In this document: in pieces, positions 57,739-64,000 of the stretch | Layout of the letters: each line of letters opens with the position of its first letter | Position numbering within the stretch: position 1 is the stretch's first letter | Assembly (NCBI GenBank): GCA_018062785.1 | Contig: JAGORO010000002.1 | Location: 1-64,000 of the forward strand | Origin: Candidatus Saccharimonadota bacterium | GTDB taxonomy: Bacteria; Patescibacteriota; Saccharimonadia; Saccharimonadales; UBA4665 | Direction of reading: 5' to 3' | Length of the DNA stretch: 64,000 bases | Notes under the pieces: generated by a model | Told to the model about the DNA's origin: nothing | The model's input: the letters and a program-made list of their open reading frames with translations, nothing else | Databases searched by the model: none | Program-made: the position numbers and the translations under genes

Positions 57739-58572
57739 CTAGGGCACGAGGGTGGGGTCCCAACAGGTTCGAAGGTCGCGATTTAGCGTTGCGAGTTTCT
57801 GCATGTCTTCATTATCTAATTCGAAGTTAAAGAGTTCTATGTTCTCTTTGATTCGCTCTGGCGTGACAGACTTTGGCAAAACTACAAGGCCCTTCTGCAC
57901 GCACCAACGCAGCATAATCTGCGCGTATGATTTCTTGTGCTTTACCGCAATATCCGCCACTACTGGATCATCCATAGCCTTGCCATGCGCCAATGGGCTA
58001 TACGCTTCCAGCACAATTCCCTCTTCCCAGCAGTATTCCTGTAGTTCCGGCTGCTGTAAAAATACATGCATCTCCACCTGGTTTACGGCAGGCATAACGC
58101 TAGCATACGACTTCATTTCTTCGAGGTGTTTGATGGTGTAGTTACTTACACCGATCGATTTGGCCTTACCTGAATATTTCGCTTCTTCGAGTGCCCTCCA
58201 GGAACTTTTGCGAAGTCTCGTTACCGGAAAATGCAGTAGGAGTAAATCGATATAATCTGTCTGCAAATCTTGAAGCGACCTATCAATACTTTTGGCTGTC
58301 CTTTTTGCTCCAAAATTTGAAAGTTTTATCTTGGTTGTGATAAATAACTCTTCTCGGCTTAGCCCCATTTGCTTCCAGGCATCTCCAAGTAAGCCTTCGT
58401 TTTGATAAAACTGCGCACTATCAAAATGTCTATACCCCGCACGCCATGCCGCCTCAAAAGCTTGTCGAAACCGTGTATCATCCGTAACTTGCCACAACCC
58501 CAACCCCACCTGCGGGATCTCATTCCCATCGTTCATTTTTAAGCTATGCGATACTGCGTCCGTACTCTTCAT
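57739..58572 (-). CDS. Aldo/keto reductase
   Basis: A 277-residue NADPH-dependent oxidoreductase of the AKR family. The motifs are GLGLWQVTDDTRFRQAFEAAWRAGYRHFDSAQFYQNEGLLGDA (catalytic Asp and Tyr), ITTKIKLSN (Lys), LLLLHFPV (His), VNQVEMH and LPKSVTPERIKENIELFNFEL. The tetrad is complete. The substrate is not deducible. It lies four bases behind ruvA and seems to be in the same transcript. Confidence 0.94.
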   Translation of the reverse strand: MKSTDAVSHSLKMNDGNEIPQVGLGLWQVTDDTRFRQAFEAAWRAGYRHFDSAQFYQNEGLLGDAWKQMGLSREELFITTKIKLSNFGAKRTAKSIDRSLQDLQTDYIDLLLLHFPVTRLRKSSWRALEEAKYSGKAKSIGVSNYTIKHLEEMKSYASVMPAVNQVEMHVFLQQPELQEYCWEEGIVLEAYSPLAHGKAMDDPVVADIAVKHKKSYAQIMLRWCVQKGLVVLPKSVTPERIKENIELFNFELDNEDMQKLATLNRDLRTCWDPTLVP

Positions 58573-58575
58573 TAA

Positions 58576-59148
58576 CTAGCCTTTTAGTGCTTTGGTTATA
58601 CGGTCTTCAAGAGGTAAAGTAGGGTCGATAGTGGCGAGTGCTTTTGCCGCATCGGCGGCAGTGTAGCCAAGGGCCATCAGTGCTTCGACGGCATCATCAC
58701 CCGTGTTTACGCCCGGACGCAACACCACGTCTTCGGCACTCATACTCGAGACCAAGCCGACTTTGTCTCGCAATTCAACTACAATTTGCTCGGCGGCACG
58801 CTTGCCGACGCCCTTGGCACTTTGCAGCATCTTGACGTCGCCACTCGCAATGGCGCCGCGAACAGCCGCAGCAGGACCAATGTCGAGCACAGCCATGGCC
58901 ACCTTGGGCCCAACGTTTTTGACTCCCAAAAGCTGCTCAAACAAGTGCTTTGTATCTGGCGCAGAGAATCCGAATAAGTCGTAGCTTTGCTCGCGAATAT
59001 GCTCGTAGATATATAGCTTGGCCTCTTTGCCGTCAACTAGCTGGCCATAGTCTTCGGCCGATACACTGACTCCATAGCCAATACCGCCGACATCCAGAAC
59101 GACACCCTGTAGTGACTTCTCTACCACTCCACGCAAACTTACAATCAT
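58576..59148 (-). CDS. ruvA: Holliday junction binding protein RuvA
   Basis: A 190-residue protein that binds four-way junctions and recruits RuvB. Domain I is the OB fold (MIVSLRGVVEKSLQGVVLDVGGIGYGVSVSAED), domain II has the helix-hairpin-helix motifs (LLGVKNVGPKVAMAVLD and LQSAKGVGKRAAEQIVVELRDKVG), and domain III is the short C-terminal UBA-like part (AVEALMALGYTAADAAKALATI). A TATACT box sits six bases before the ATG, so the mRNA is probably leaderless. Confidence 0.97.
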   Translation of the reverse strand: MIVSLRGVVEKSLQGVVLDVGGIGYGVSVSAEDYGQLVDGKEAKLYIYEHIREQSYDLFGFSAPDTKHLFEQLLGVKNVGPKVAMAVLDIGPAAAVRGAIASGDVKMLQSAKGVGKRAAEQIVVELRDKVGLVSSMSAEDVVLRPGVNTGDDAVEALMALGYTAADAAKALATIDPTLPLEDRITKALKG

Positions 59149-59154
59149 ACCCCC

Positions 59155-59160
59155 AGTATA
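59155..59160 (-). promoter_or_regulatory. -10 box of ruvA, leaderless
   Basis: TATACT on the minus strand, six bases (GGGGGT) before the ATG at 59148. Confidence 0.65.
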
Positions 59161-59189
59161 CCCTTAAAGCTACCGAGCGCCACTGTTGT

Positions 59190-59218
59190 AAAATTGGGAG
59201 GAAGGTCCTCCCAATTTT
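59190..59218. repeat. 13-bp perfect inverted repeat between divergent genes
   Basis: AAAATTGGGAGGA-AGG-TCCTCCCAATTTT. It looks like a terminator, but no gene points into it from either side: ruvA and the DUF4234 gene both read away. It could end a small RNA or act as an operator. Confidence 0.75.
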
Positions 59219-59269
59219 AGTCCTCTTAACTAACCATTGTTTATTAGACCGATACATAGTACGCTTCCC

Positions 59270-59298
59270 TTGCTTCATAAACAAACTGGAGATAGAAT
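59270..59298 (+). promoter_or_regulatory. Promoter of the DUF4234 gene
   Basis: TTGCTT-N17-TAGAAT. The leader holds a CTCCG/CGGAG hairpin and an AAGGAG site before the ATG at 59349. Confidence 0.65.
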
Positions 59299-59348
59299 TG
59301 CGTCGCTCCGGCGCTTCGGAGTACACTGGACCTAAGGAGATACGCAAT

Positions 59349-59951
59349 ATGAAGCAACGCTCAGTCACTTCCGTGGTCTTGCTCACAATATTTACTCTAG
59401 GAATTTATAGTCTTTTTTGGCTGTACTACACCAAGAAGGACCTGACTAGGCTGGGATACAAAATACCCAGTATGTGGATGTTGTTTGCGCCAATGCTCAC
59501 AATTTTTGCTCTGTTTCTCATTGCCGGTGCTGTTGGCGCATTCGATACCTCTTTTACAAGCGCATCAAACTATTCGGCGGTGTATGCCGTATTGATGCTC
59601 TGTGTCATTCCCCTGTACTTTTTTGCAACCTTTTACCCTCTTTACTGGTACTACCAGTACTGCAAGGCAGCTAGCCTAGCCACCCAAGGCCGTGCAGCGC
59701 TAGACAATGGCTACGCGCTCTACCTCGCAAGCTGGCTCCTAGGAATTATATTGCCGTGGTGGGTTGGCTATATGCAAGATGCATACAACAAGACTGCTAC
59801 TGGACAAGGAGGTTCACCCTCCACAAATCGTGTCGGCAGTTGGACAAATCCACATACCTCAGGGCCCCAAACAACGTATACTACCACTCAGCACTCTGGG
59901 CCAATCGAAATCAAAGCATCAAAACATCCCAAAAATAGCTCGCGAGGGTAG
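59349..59951 (+). CDS. DUF4234-type membrane protein
   Basis: A 200-residue membrane protein. It begins MKQRSVTSVVLLTIFTLGIYSLFWLYYTKKDL, the DUF4234 signature (helix, GIY-x-LFW, then charged residues), followed by helices at about 40-62, 78-100 and 125-145, and a Thr/Ser-rich C-terminal tail outside the membrane region. AAGGAG lies before the ATG; the longer upstream frame crosses the promoter. The function is unknown. Confidence 0.82.
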   Translation: MKQRSVTSVVLLTIFTLGIYSLFWLYYTKKDLTRLGYKIPSMWMLFAPMLTIFALFLIAGAVGAFDTSFTSASNYSAVYAVLMLCVIPLYFFATFYPLYWYYQYCKAASLATQGRAALDNGYALYLASWLLGIILPWWVGYMQDAYNKTATGQGGSPSTNRVGSWTNPHTSGPQTTYTTTQHSGPIEIKASKHPKNSSRG

Positions 59952-59955
59952 TGTT

Positions 59956-60432
59956 TTAGCTCACACGAGTCATGTGGTAGTGAGTGATAGCAGTGGCCAG
60001 AGCATCGGCGCAATCATCTGGCTTGGGAGCTTCGCGTAAGCTTAGCTGCAAACGGACCATTTCTTGCATCTGCTTCTTATCCGCTCGGCCGTAGCCCGTC
60101 AGTGTCTGCTTGATTTGTAGCGGTGTATACTCAAACACCGGCATTTTGGCTCTCCGCCCAGTCAGCATCGCAACGCCACGCGCATGGGCAACACTTATCG
60201 CCGTCGTAACATTCTGAGCAAAGAAGAGTTTTTCTATGCTCATTACATCAGGTTTGGTGTCACTGATTATTTCTGTCAGACTGTCGAAAATATCTTCGAG
60301 TCGCTCGTCGAGTGGCGTATGTGGAGGTGTCTTCACCACGCCGGCATCTACCAGCTTTATCTTGCCGTTACGCACGTCAATAACGCCAAAGCCCAAAATA
60401 CCCGTTCCGGGGTCTATACCGATTATTCTCAC
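59956..60432 (-). CDS. ruvC: Holliday junction resolvase RuvC
   Basis: A 158-residue endonuclease that cuts Holliday junctions. The acidic catalytic residues are all visible: IGIDPGTGILGFGVI (Asp near 7), MSIEKLFFAQN (Glu), and PDDCADALATAITH (two Asp). The start codon is a GTG at 60432. It follows the small membrane protein gene by three bases and is probably translated by coupling. Confidence 0.97.
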   Translation of the reverse strand: MRIIGIDPGTGILGFGVIDVRNGKIKLVDAGVVKTPPHTPLDERLEDIFDSLTEIISDTKPDVMSIEKLFFAQNVTTAISVAHARGVAMLTGRRAKMPVFEYTPLQIKQTLTGYGRADKKQMQEMVRLQLSLREAPKPDDCADALATAITHYHMTRVS

Positions 60433-60435
60433 AGA

Positions 60436-60861
60436 CTATTTCGCCTCGTTTGTCGGTTTTGCCTCTGGTGGCTTCGTTTCATTTGATGTATCTGTCGGCT
60501 TTTCTGCTTTTTTCTTTGGCCGAAAAAATATTGCCACCGGAGATAGTACCGCTACGAGTAGACTCATCCAAAACACGACATTAACGGCCAGAAGCCACAA
60601 GCCAAACGGCTTGCTTTCGTAACTTCCCTTCGCACCAGATTGCAATGCGACTGTTTGGGTTTCTTTATATGTAGACGGGAAGCCGTACCGCTTAACAGTA
60701 TACATCCCAGGTTCTTCGGTGAGTTTCTGTGTTGCAGGAGGACCGTAGGCAAAATTATCTGGCACCTCAAAGCTTTGCGACGTCTGTATACCAGCTCCTA
60801 GCCCAAGTGCTATGAAAAATGACAAACCAAGACTTGCTAACAATCGCTTTAGTGTTTTCAT
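60436..60861 (-). CDS. Small exported or membrane protein upstream of ruvC
   Basis: A 141-residue protein. A signal-like helix (LKRLLASLGLSFFIALGLGAGI) starts at residue 3, a short extracellular beta region follows (MYTVKRYGFPSTYKETQTVALQSG), then a second membrane helix LWLLAVNVVFWMSLLVAVLSPVAIFF and a Lys/Pro/Glu-rich cytoplasmic tail. The ATG at 60861 was chosen because the upstream part of the frame is polar and the helix follows directly. The function is unknown; it lies between yebC and ruvC. Confidence 0.75.
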   Translation of the reverse strand: MKTLKRLLASLGLSFFIALGLGAGIQTSQSFEVPDNFAYGPPATQKLTEEPGMYTVKRYGFPSTYKETQTVALQSGAKGSYESKPFGLWLLAVNVVFWMSLLVAVLSPVAIFFRPKKKAEKPTDTSNETKPPEAKPTNEAK

Positions 60862-60912
60862 ATGAGCATAGTAGCACAATGCAGGGTCGTCGAATACTAC
60901 TCTTGTAGGACG

Positions 60913-61641
60913 CTACTGTGAGAGGAGTTTTTCGTCGATGTCGAAATTGACGTGAGTATTACTAACATCGTCGAGATCTTCAAGCGCATCCATGAGTCTC
61001 ATGATTTTACCGGCCGTTGCTTCGTCTGTTATTTCGATGGTAGTATTGGGCACATAGGTAAGCTCCGCTTCGGTGATCTCAAGATCTTGTGCTTTGAGTG
61101 CATCTCGTACTTTCGCTAAGTCTGTCGCAGCAGTGTATACCACTGATTCTTGGCCATCATCTTGGACATCTTCGGCACCAGCATCAAGTGCTTGGAGCAT
61201 AAATTCATCACCACTTGCACCCACTCGAATCATGCCTTTGTGGTCAAATTGAAACACCACTGCACCCTTTTCGGCGATATTACCCCCGTGTTTCGAAAAG
61301 GCAAGTTTGACCATTGGATACGTACGATTAATGTTGTCGGTCGCAACCTCTACTAGTATAGCGACACCATCAGGGCCATAGCCTTCATAGAGCACTTCTT
61401 GTAACTGAGCTGCGTCTTTATCCTTTGCCCTGTCTAAAGCGCGCTGAATGTTGGCAGACGGCATATTTGCAGCTTTAGCTTTGTCTACGGCTAGACGCAA
61501 CGCAAAATTAGTCTCTGGATCGGCACCACTTCGGGCTGCGATGGCAATCGCGTTACCGAGCTTGGTAAAAACCGCACCACGCGCTGCATCTTTTGCACCC
61601 TTTTGGCGTTTGATGGTACTCCATTTACTATGTCCGCTCAT
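60913..61641 (-). CDS. yebC: YebC/PmpR-family protein
   Basis: A 242-residue protein with the classic start MSGHSKWSTIKRQKGAKDAARG and LYEGYGPDGVAILVEVATDNINRTYPMVKLAFSKHGGNIAEKGAVVFQF. YebC proteins were long listed as transcription regulators; recent work links them to translation of proline-rich stretches. The neighbouring ruvC-ruvA-ruvB genes are the common context. The length is typical. Confidence 0.95.
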   Translation of the reverse strand: MSGHSKWSTIKRQKGAKDAARGAVFTKLGNAIAIAARSGADPETNFALRLAVDKAKAANMPSANIQRALDRAKDKDAAQLQEVLYEGYGPDGVAILVEVATDNINRTYPMVKLAFSKHGGNIAEKGAVVFQFDHKGMIRVGASGDEFMLQALDAGAEDVQDDGQESVVYTAATDLAKVRDALKAQDLEITEAELTYVPNTTIEITDEATAGKIMRLMDALEDLDDVSNTHVNFDIDEKLLSQ

Positions 61642-61749
61642 ACAAGCCTCCTGTATCCTTCTTGCGCCTGTGCGTGTAGATTTGTCGCGGGCAGCAATAA
61701 ACCACTTTGTATCTATGATAATTATTTTACCACCTTTTATAGTAGCTGG

Positions 61750-62430
61750 CTATTCGAAGGAGACGTTCTGGAATTCGTCCGAACCCATTGCCCGAACAAG
61801 CTTCTGCACATCTACGTAGTAGGTAAACTTCTGGTAGTCTATAAAGCCTTTTTTCTTGAACTTATGTAGTTCGACAGCTGTCGTTTCGCGCGTGATACCG
61901 ACCATCTCGGCTATATCTTGGTGGCTAAGCCGTAAGTTGATCTTATGCATGCCACTTGGTTGCTCTTCACCAAAACGGGCAACAAGATACTGCAAAATAT
62001 AGTTTAGTTTGTCTTGGGCATGGCTCTGTTCTAGGGCGTAGATATGCATGGTTGCGGTAATGTAGTGGCTAACGTACGTGTGATAGATTGTCTCAAGCAC
62101 TTCACTGTGCTCACTCAAAACTCTATCGTATTCTTTATGGTCAATCGTGTAGATCGCACAGTCGGTGATGGCTTCGTAGTAGTACATCGCGGCACTCGAC
62201 TTGCCATGCGCCCAAGACATAGGGAACACGTCGCCGACCGACAAAAGCGTGATTGTGCGCTGGTCGCCACTATTCGTGATGCCATACACTTTTACAATCC
62301 CAGACTCAATAATGTGTACGCTACGAGGCACCTCACCTTGAAACAGTATCGTACGACGCTTGCTAAAACTGCGCCGAGAACTCACTTGGAAAAGTGGAGT
62401 ATATTTTTTTAGGCTTTCCGTCTGCTGCAT
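61750..62430 (-). CDS. Crp/Fnr-family transcription regulator
   Basis: A 226-residue regulator. A cyclic-nucleotide-binding-like beta roll covers about 15-120 (KRRTILFQGEVPRSVHIIESGIVKVYGITNSGDQRTITLLSVGDVFPM), then a dimer helix and a winged helix with LRLSHQDIAEMVGITRETTAVELHKFKKKGFIDYQ. The four Cys of Fnr are absent, and the usual cAMP-binding Arg/Ser pattern is not evident, so the ligand is unknown. A TATAAC box lies eight bases before the ATG. It precedes nothing obvious in its own operon. Confidence 0.88.
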   Translation of the reverse strand: MQQTESLKKYTPLFQVSSRRSFSKRRTILFQGEVPRSVHIIESGIVKVYGITNSGDQRTITLLSVGDVFPMSWAHGKSSAAMYYYEAITDCAIYTIDHKEYDRVLSEHSEVLETIYHTYVSHYITATMHIYALEQSHAQDKLNYILQYLVARFGEEQPSGMHKINLRLSHQDIAEMVGITRETTAVELHKFKKKGFIDYQKFTYYVDVQKLVRAMGSDEFQNVSFE

Positions 62431-62439
62431 AATCTTACG

Positions 62440-63921
62440 TTATAGTATACCCTTTTCTGGTTCTGGCGTGTAAAAATTGTACCAAACCGCGTGCCAAGCC
62501 TTGCGCCTCGACAATACAAAAACGATAAAGAACACTGCGCCATACACCGTAAGCATCGTGTACACGTGTATATACACTCCGGAAGTAAAAGCGTGGGGTA
62601 GCCTGCTCAAAAATTGTGCTACATCGAGCATATATGTCAGTAAGATCTGAGCTGGCCAGCCAATCCAACCCGATATAACAGGCACGAACCAACCGGCAAC
62701 CCCAGCTACAAACGTCAACAACATCACAACTGGTATGAACCCAACTACAAGAAGATTAGCAATAAGTCCTACACTAGAAATCTGCCCAAAAATGTACAGC
62801 ACGAGTGGTATGGTCATGATTTCTGCGCACAGTGTTTCGACAATGATAGCCCTTATGGCACTTGGCTGTTTTTGTCTCCAAATCCTATCAATTACTAAGG
62901 GTGCAATAATGAGAATTCCGTAAAATGCCAGAAACGATAGGTACCAGCCAATGTCGGACCATAGGTATACCGGATACACTCCTGCAGTCATGGCCGCTGT
63001 CAGCAAAATGAGCAGCATCGGGCGTACACGTCTGCCAACATACCATGCCAGTAGCCCCAGTCCGCTGACAATCGAGGCGCGCACGATACTGGCGCTCATG
63101 CCGGTACAGACTAAGAAGCTGAGCATCATGCCCACGGCCACCATGATTGTGAGTCGCTTCGATATTTTTTCGCATGCCCGCTTAGCAAAATTGATAATGA
63201 TTGTCAGATTGTAGCCGCTCACCGCCACAATATGCATAAGCCCGACCATCTTAAGACTGTCGATATTCTCTTGTGGCAAAGTGGTTCGCTGTCCTACCAG
63301 TAGCCCCATGCCGAACGAGGCTGCAGGTTCGGCGATCGCAGTTTGCACACCGGCCGTGAACCGCCTCAGAGTTTCAAAAAGTATGTTCGTCGAGCCACCT
63401 ATGCGCGAAAATTGCGCAAAATACACCCCCGCCTGATTTGAGCCGAGGGTTTTATGCAACGTCCCCTCTACGCGCACTCTATCGCCTCGGAATACGGCCA
63501 ACTCACCAAAGCCATTTATGCGTATCATCCCAGGGGGAGTCGCATGAAATGGCTTAGTGAACTCTATGTCACGGACCGTAAAACTGAGTTGCCCTTGCTT
63601 ACCGTACACTCCATCGCTGGCAACACTCGCCGAGAATGTTACCTTCTGGCCATCTGCCCAAGCATACGGTTGCATGTAGGCCTCATACGTACCACCCCTC
63701 CACATGCCCAAAAAGAGCAACCCCAGCATCGTTATTGCAATATACATAGGTCTGTTTTTCCGGCGCAATAATATGCCAAATAAAGCTAGGCCAATACCGA
63801 TCCAGAGTGGCGGCGCATTGTGGATACGCGCAAGGGCAAGGCCAGCTAGAAACGCACTGCACCACAAGACTCCCACCATACTTTGCGATACCACCAGCCT
63901 AGACCACCTAGTGCGCTTCAT
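62440..63921 (-). CDS. comEC: ComEC/Rec2-family DNA-uptake channel protein
   Basis: A 493-residue multi-pass membrane protein that should carry single-stranded DNA across the membrane in competence. The family core is clear: GLLVGQRTTLPQENIDSLKMVGLMHIVAVSGYNLTIIINF, then FLVCTGMSASIVRASIVSGLGLLAWYVGRR and SFLAFYGILIIAPLV. An N-terminal OB-like domain follows the first helices. It lacks the C-terminal metallo-beta-lactamase domain of the longer ComEC form. The ATG at 63921 is preferred because a TATACT box at 63962-63967 overlaps the longer start at 63960. Confidence 0.92.
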   Translation of the reverse strand: MKRTRWSRLVVSQSMVGVLWCSAFLAGLALARIHNAPPLWIGIGLALFGILLRRKNRPMYIAITMLGLLFLGMWRGGTYEAYMQPYAWADGQKVTFSASVASDGVYGKQGQLSFTVRDIEFTKPFHATPPGMIRINGFGELAVFRGDRVRVEGTLHKTLGSNQAGVYFAQFSRIGGSTNILFETLRRFTAGVQTAIAEPAASFGMGLLVGQRTTLPQENIDSLKMVGLMHIVAVSGYNLTIIINFAKRACEKISKRLTIMVAVGMMLSFLVCTGMSASIVRASIVSGLGLLAWYVGRRVRPMLLILLTAAMTAGVYPVYLWSDIGWYLSFLAFYGILIIAPLVIDRIWRQKQPSAIRAIIVETLCAEIMTIPLVLYIFGQISSVGLIANLLVVGFIPVVMLLTFVAGVAGWFVPVISGWIGWPAQILLTYMLDVAQFLSRLPHAFTSGVYIHVYTMLTVYGAVFFIVFVLSRRKAWHAVWYNFYTPEPEKGIL

Positions 63922-63961
63922 TCTAGTGTGTACTCTACCAAAGTTTACCGAGCTAACCATG

Positions 63962-63967
63962 AGTATA
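63962..63967 (-). promoter_or_regulatory. -10 box of comEC
   Basis: TATACT on the minus strand. An ATG lies one base after it, too close to be used; transcription should start just inside that frame, which favours the ATG at 63921. The last bases of the window hold nothing else. Confidence 0.55.
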
Positions 63968-64000
63968 ATAGCAATGTAAAACTCGCTTGGAGCTAATTTA

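Noticed and set aside
1-64000. UGA recoded to glycine, as in some CPR lineages
   Set aside because: All core genes (recA, ruvABC, glyA, pilB, rny) are full length with standard stops, and several end in TGA at the expected place.

Overview
The window looks like a chromosome segment of a Candidate Phyla Radiation bacterium, most likely a Saccharibacterium (TM7). This is inferred from the gene set and not from a 16S gene: a short one-domain TsaB, an XRE-MurA fusion, very large repeat-rich surface proteins with terminal membrane anchors, a compact type IV pilus locus with ComEC, RNase Y near YmdB, and almost no biosynthetic genes. The standard code is enough; no frame needs UGA to be read as an amino acid.

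Positions 1-10496 are the right part of an integrative element that runs off the left edge. It carries a leftward restriction operon (MerR/excisionase-like protein, type III Mod and Res, a DUF2779 nuclease, two small genes) and a rightward module (a 397-residue unknown protein, small proteins, a phage G2P-like replication protein, a large serine recombinase). The recombinase frame ends inside tRNA-Gly(GCC), the likely attachment site.

Positions 10496-27680 hold housekeeping and surface genes among six tRNA genes: VIT-type metal transporter, Ig-repeat protein, trehalase with an XRE-DUF3467 regulator, MurB, GlyA, XRE-MurA, a BrkB-family protein, a 1229-residue surface protein and a polyprenol/diacylglycerol kinase-like protein. 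Three copies of a structured RNA of about 130-150 nt sit directly before a tRNA 5' end (tRNA-Arg, a tRNA-His relic, tRNA-Pro). In five of the six tRNA genes the terminator hairpin starts at the CCA end itself. I consider these two tRNA-linked patterns the strongest candidates for something undescribed.

Positions 27850-43970 run mostly leftward: YmdB, a giant repeat surface protein, RNase Y, a PrsW-like protease next to a DUF4190 protein (both with zinc ribbons), TsaB/TsaE, a lamin-tail-domain protein, then PRC-barrel and FBP-type zinc proteins, and RecA-hydrolase-RecX.

Positions 44076-55190 hold a REP-associated transposase with its palindrome and the pilus locus: PilB, PilC, pilin, three divergent minor pilins, then PilM, PilN, PilO and a PilP-position protein. 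Positions 55226-64000 hold RuvB, RuvA, RuvC and YebC, a CDP-alcohol phosphatidyltransferase-like gene broken at a poly-G tract beside an 18-copy heptamer array, an aldo/keto reductase, a Crp/Fnr regulator and ComEC. Pilus, ComEC, RecA and the Ruv proteins together suggest a DNA-uptake and recombination lifestyle. Many genes have a TATACT-type -10 box only 6-11 nt before the start codon, suggesting widespread leaderless transcripts.
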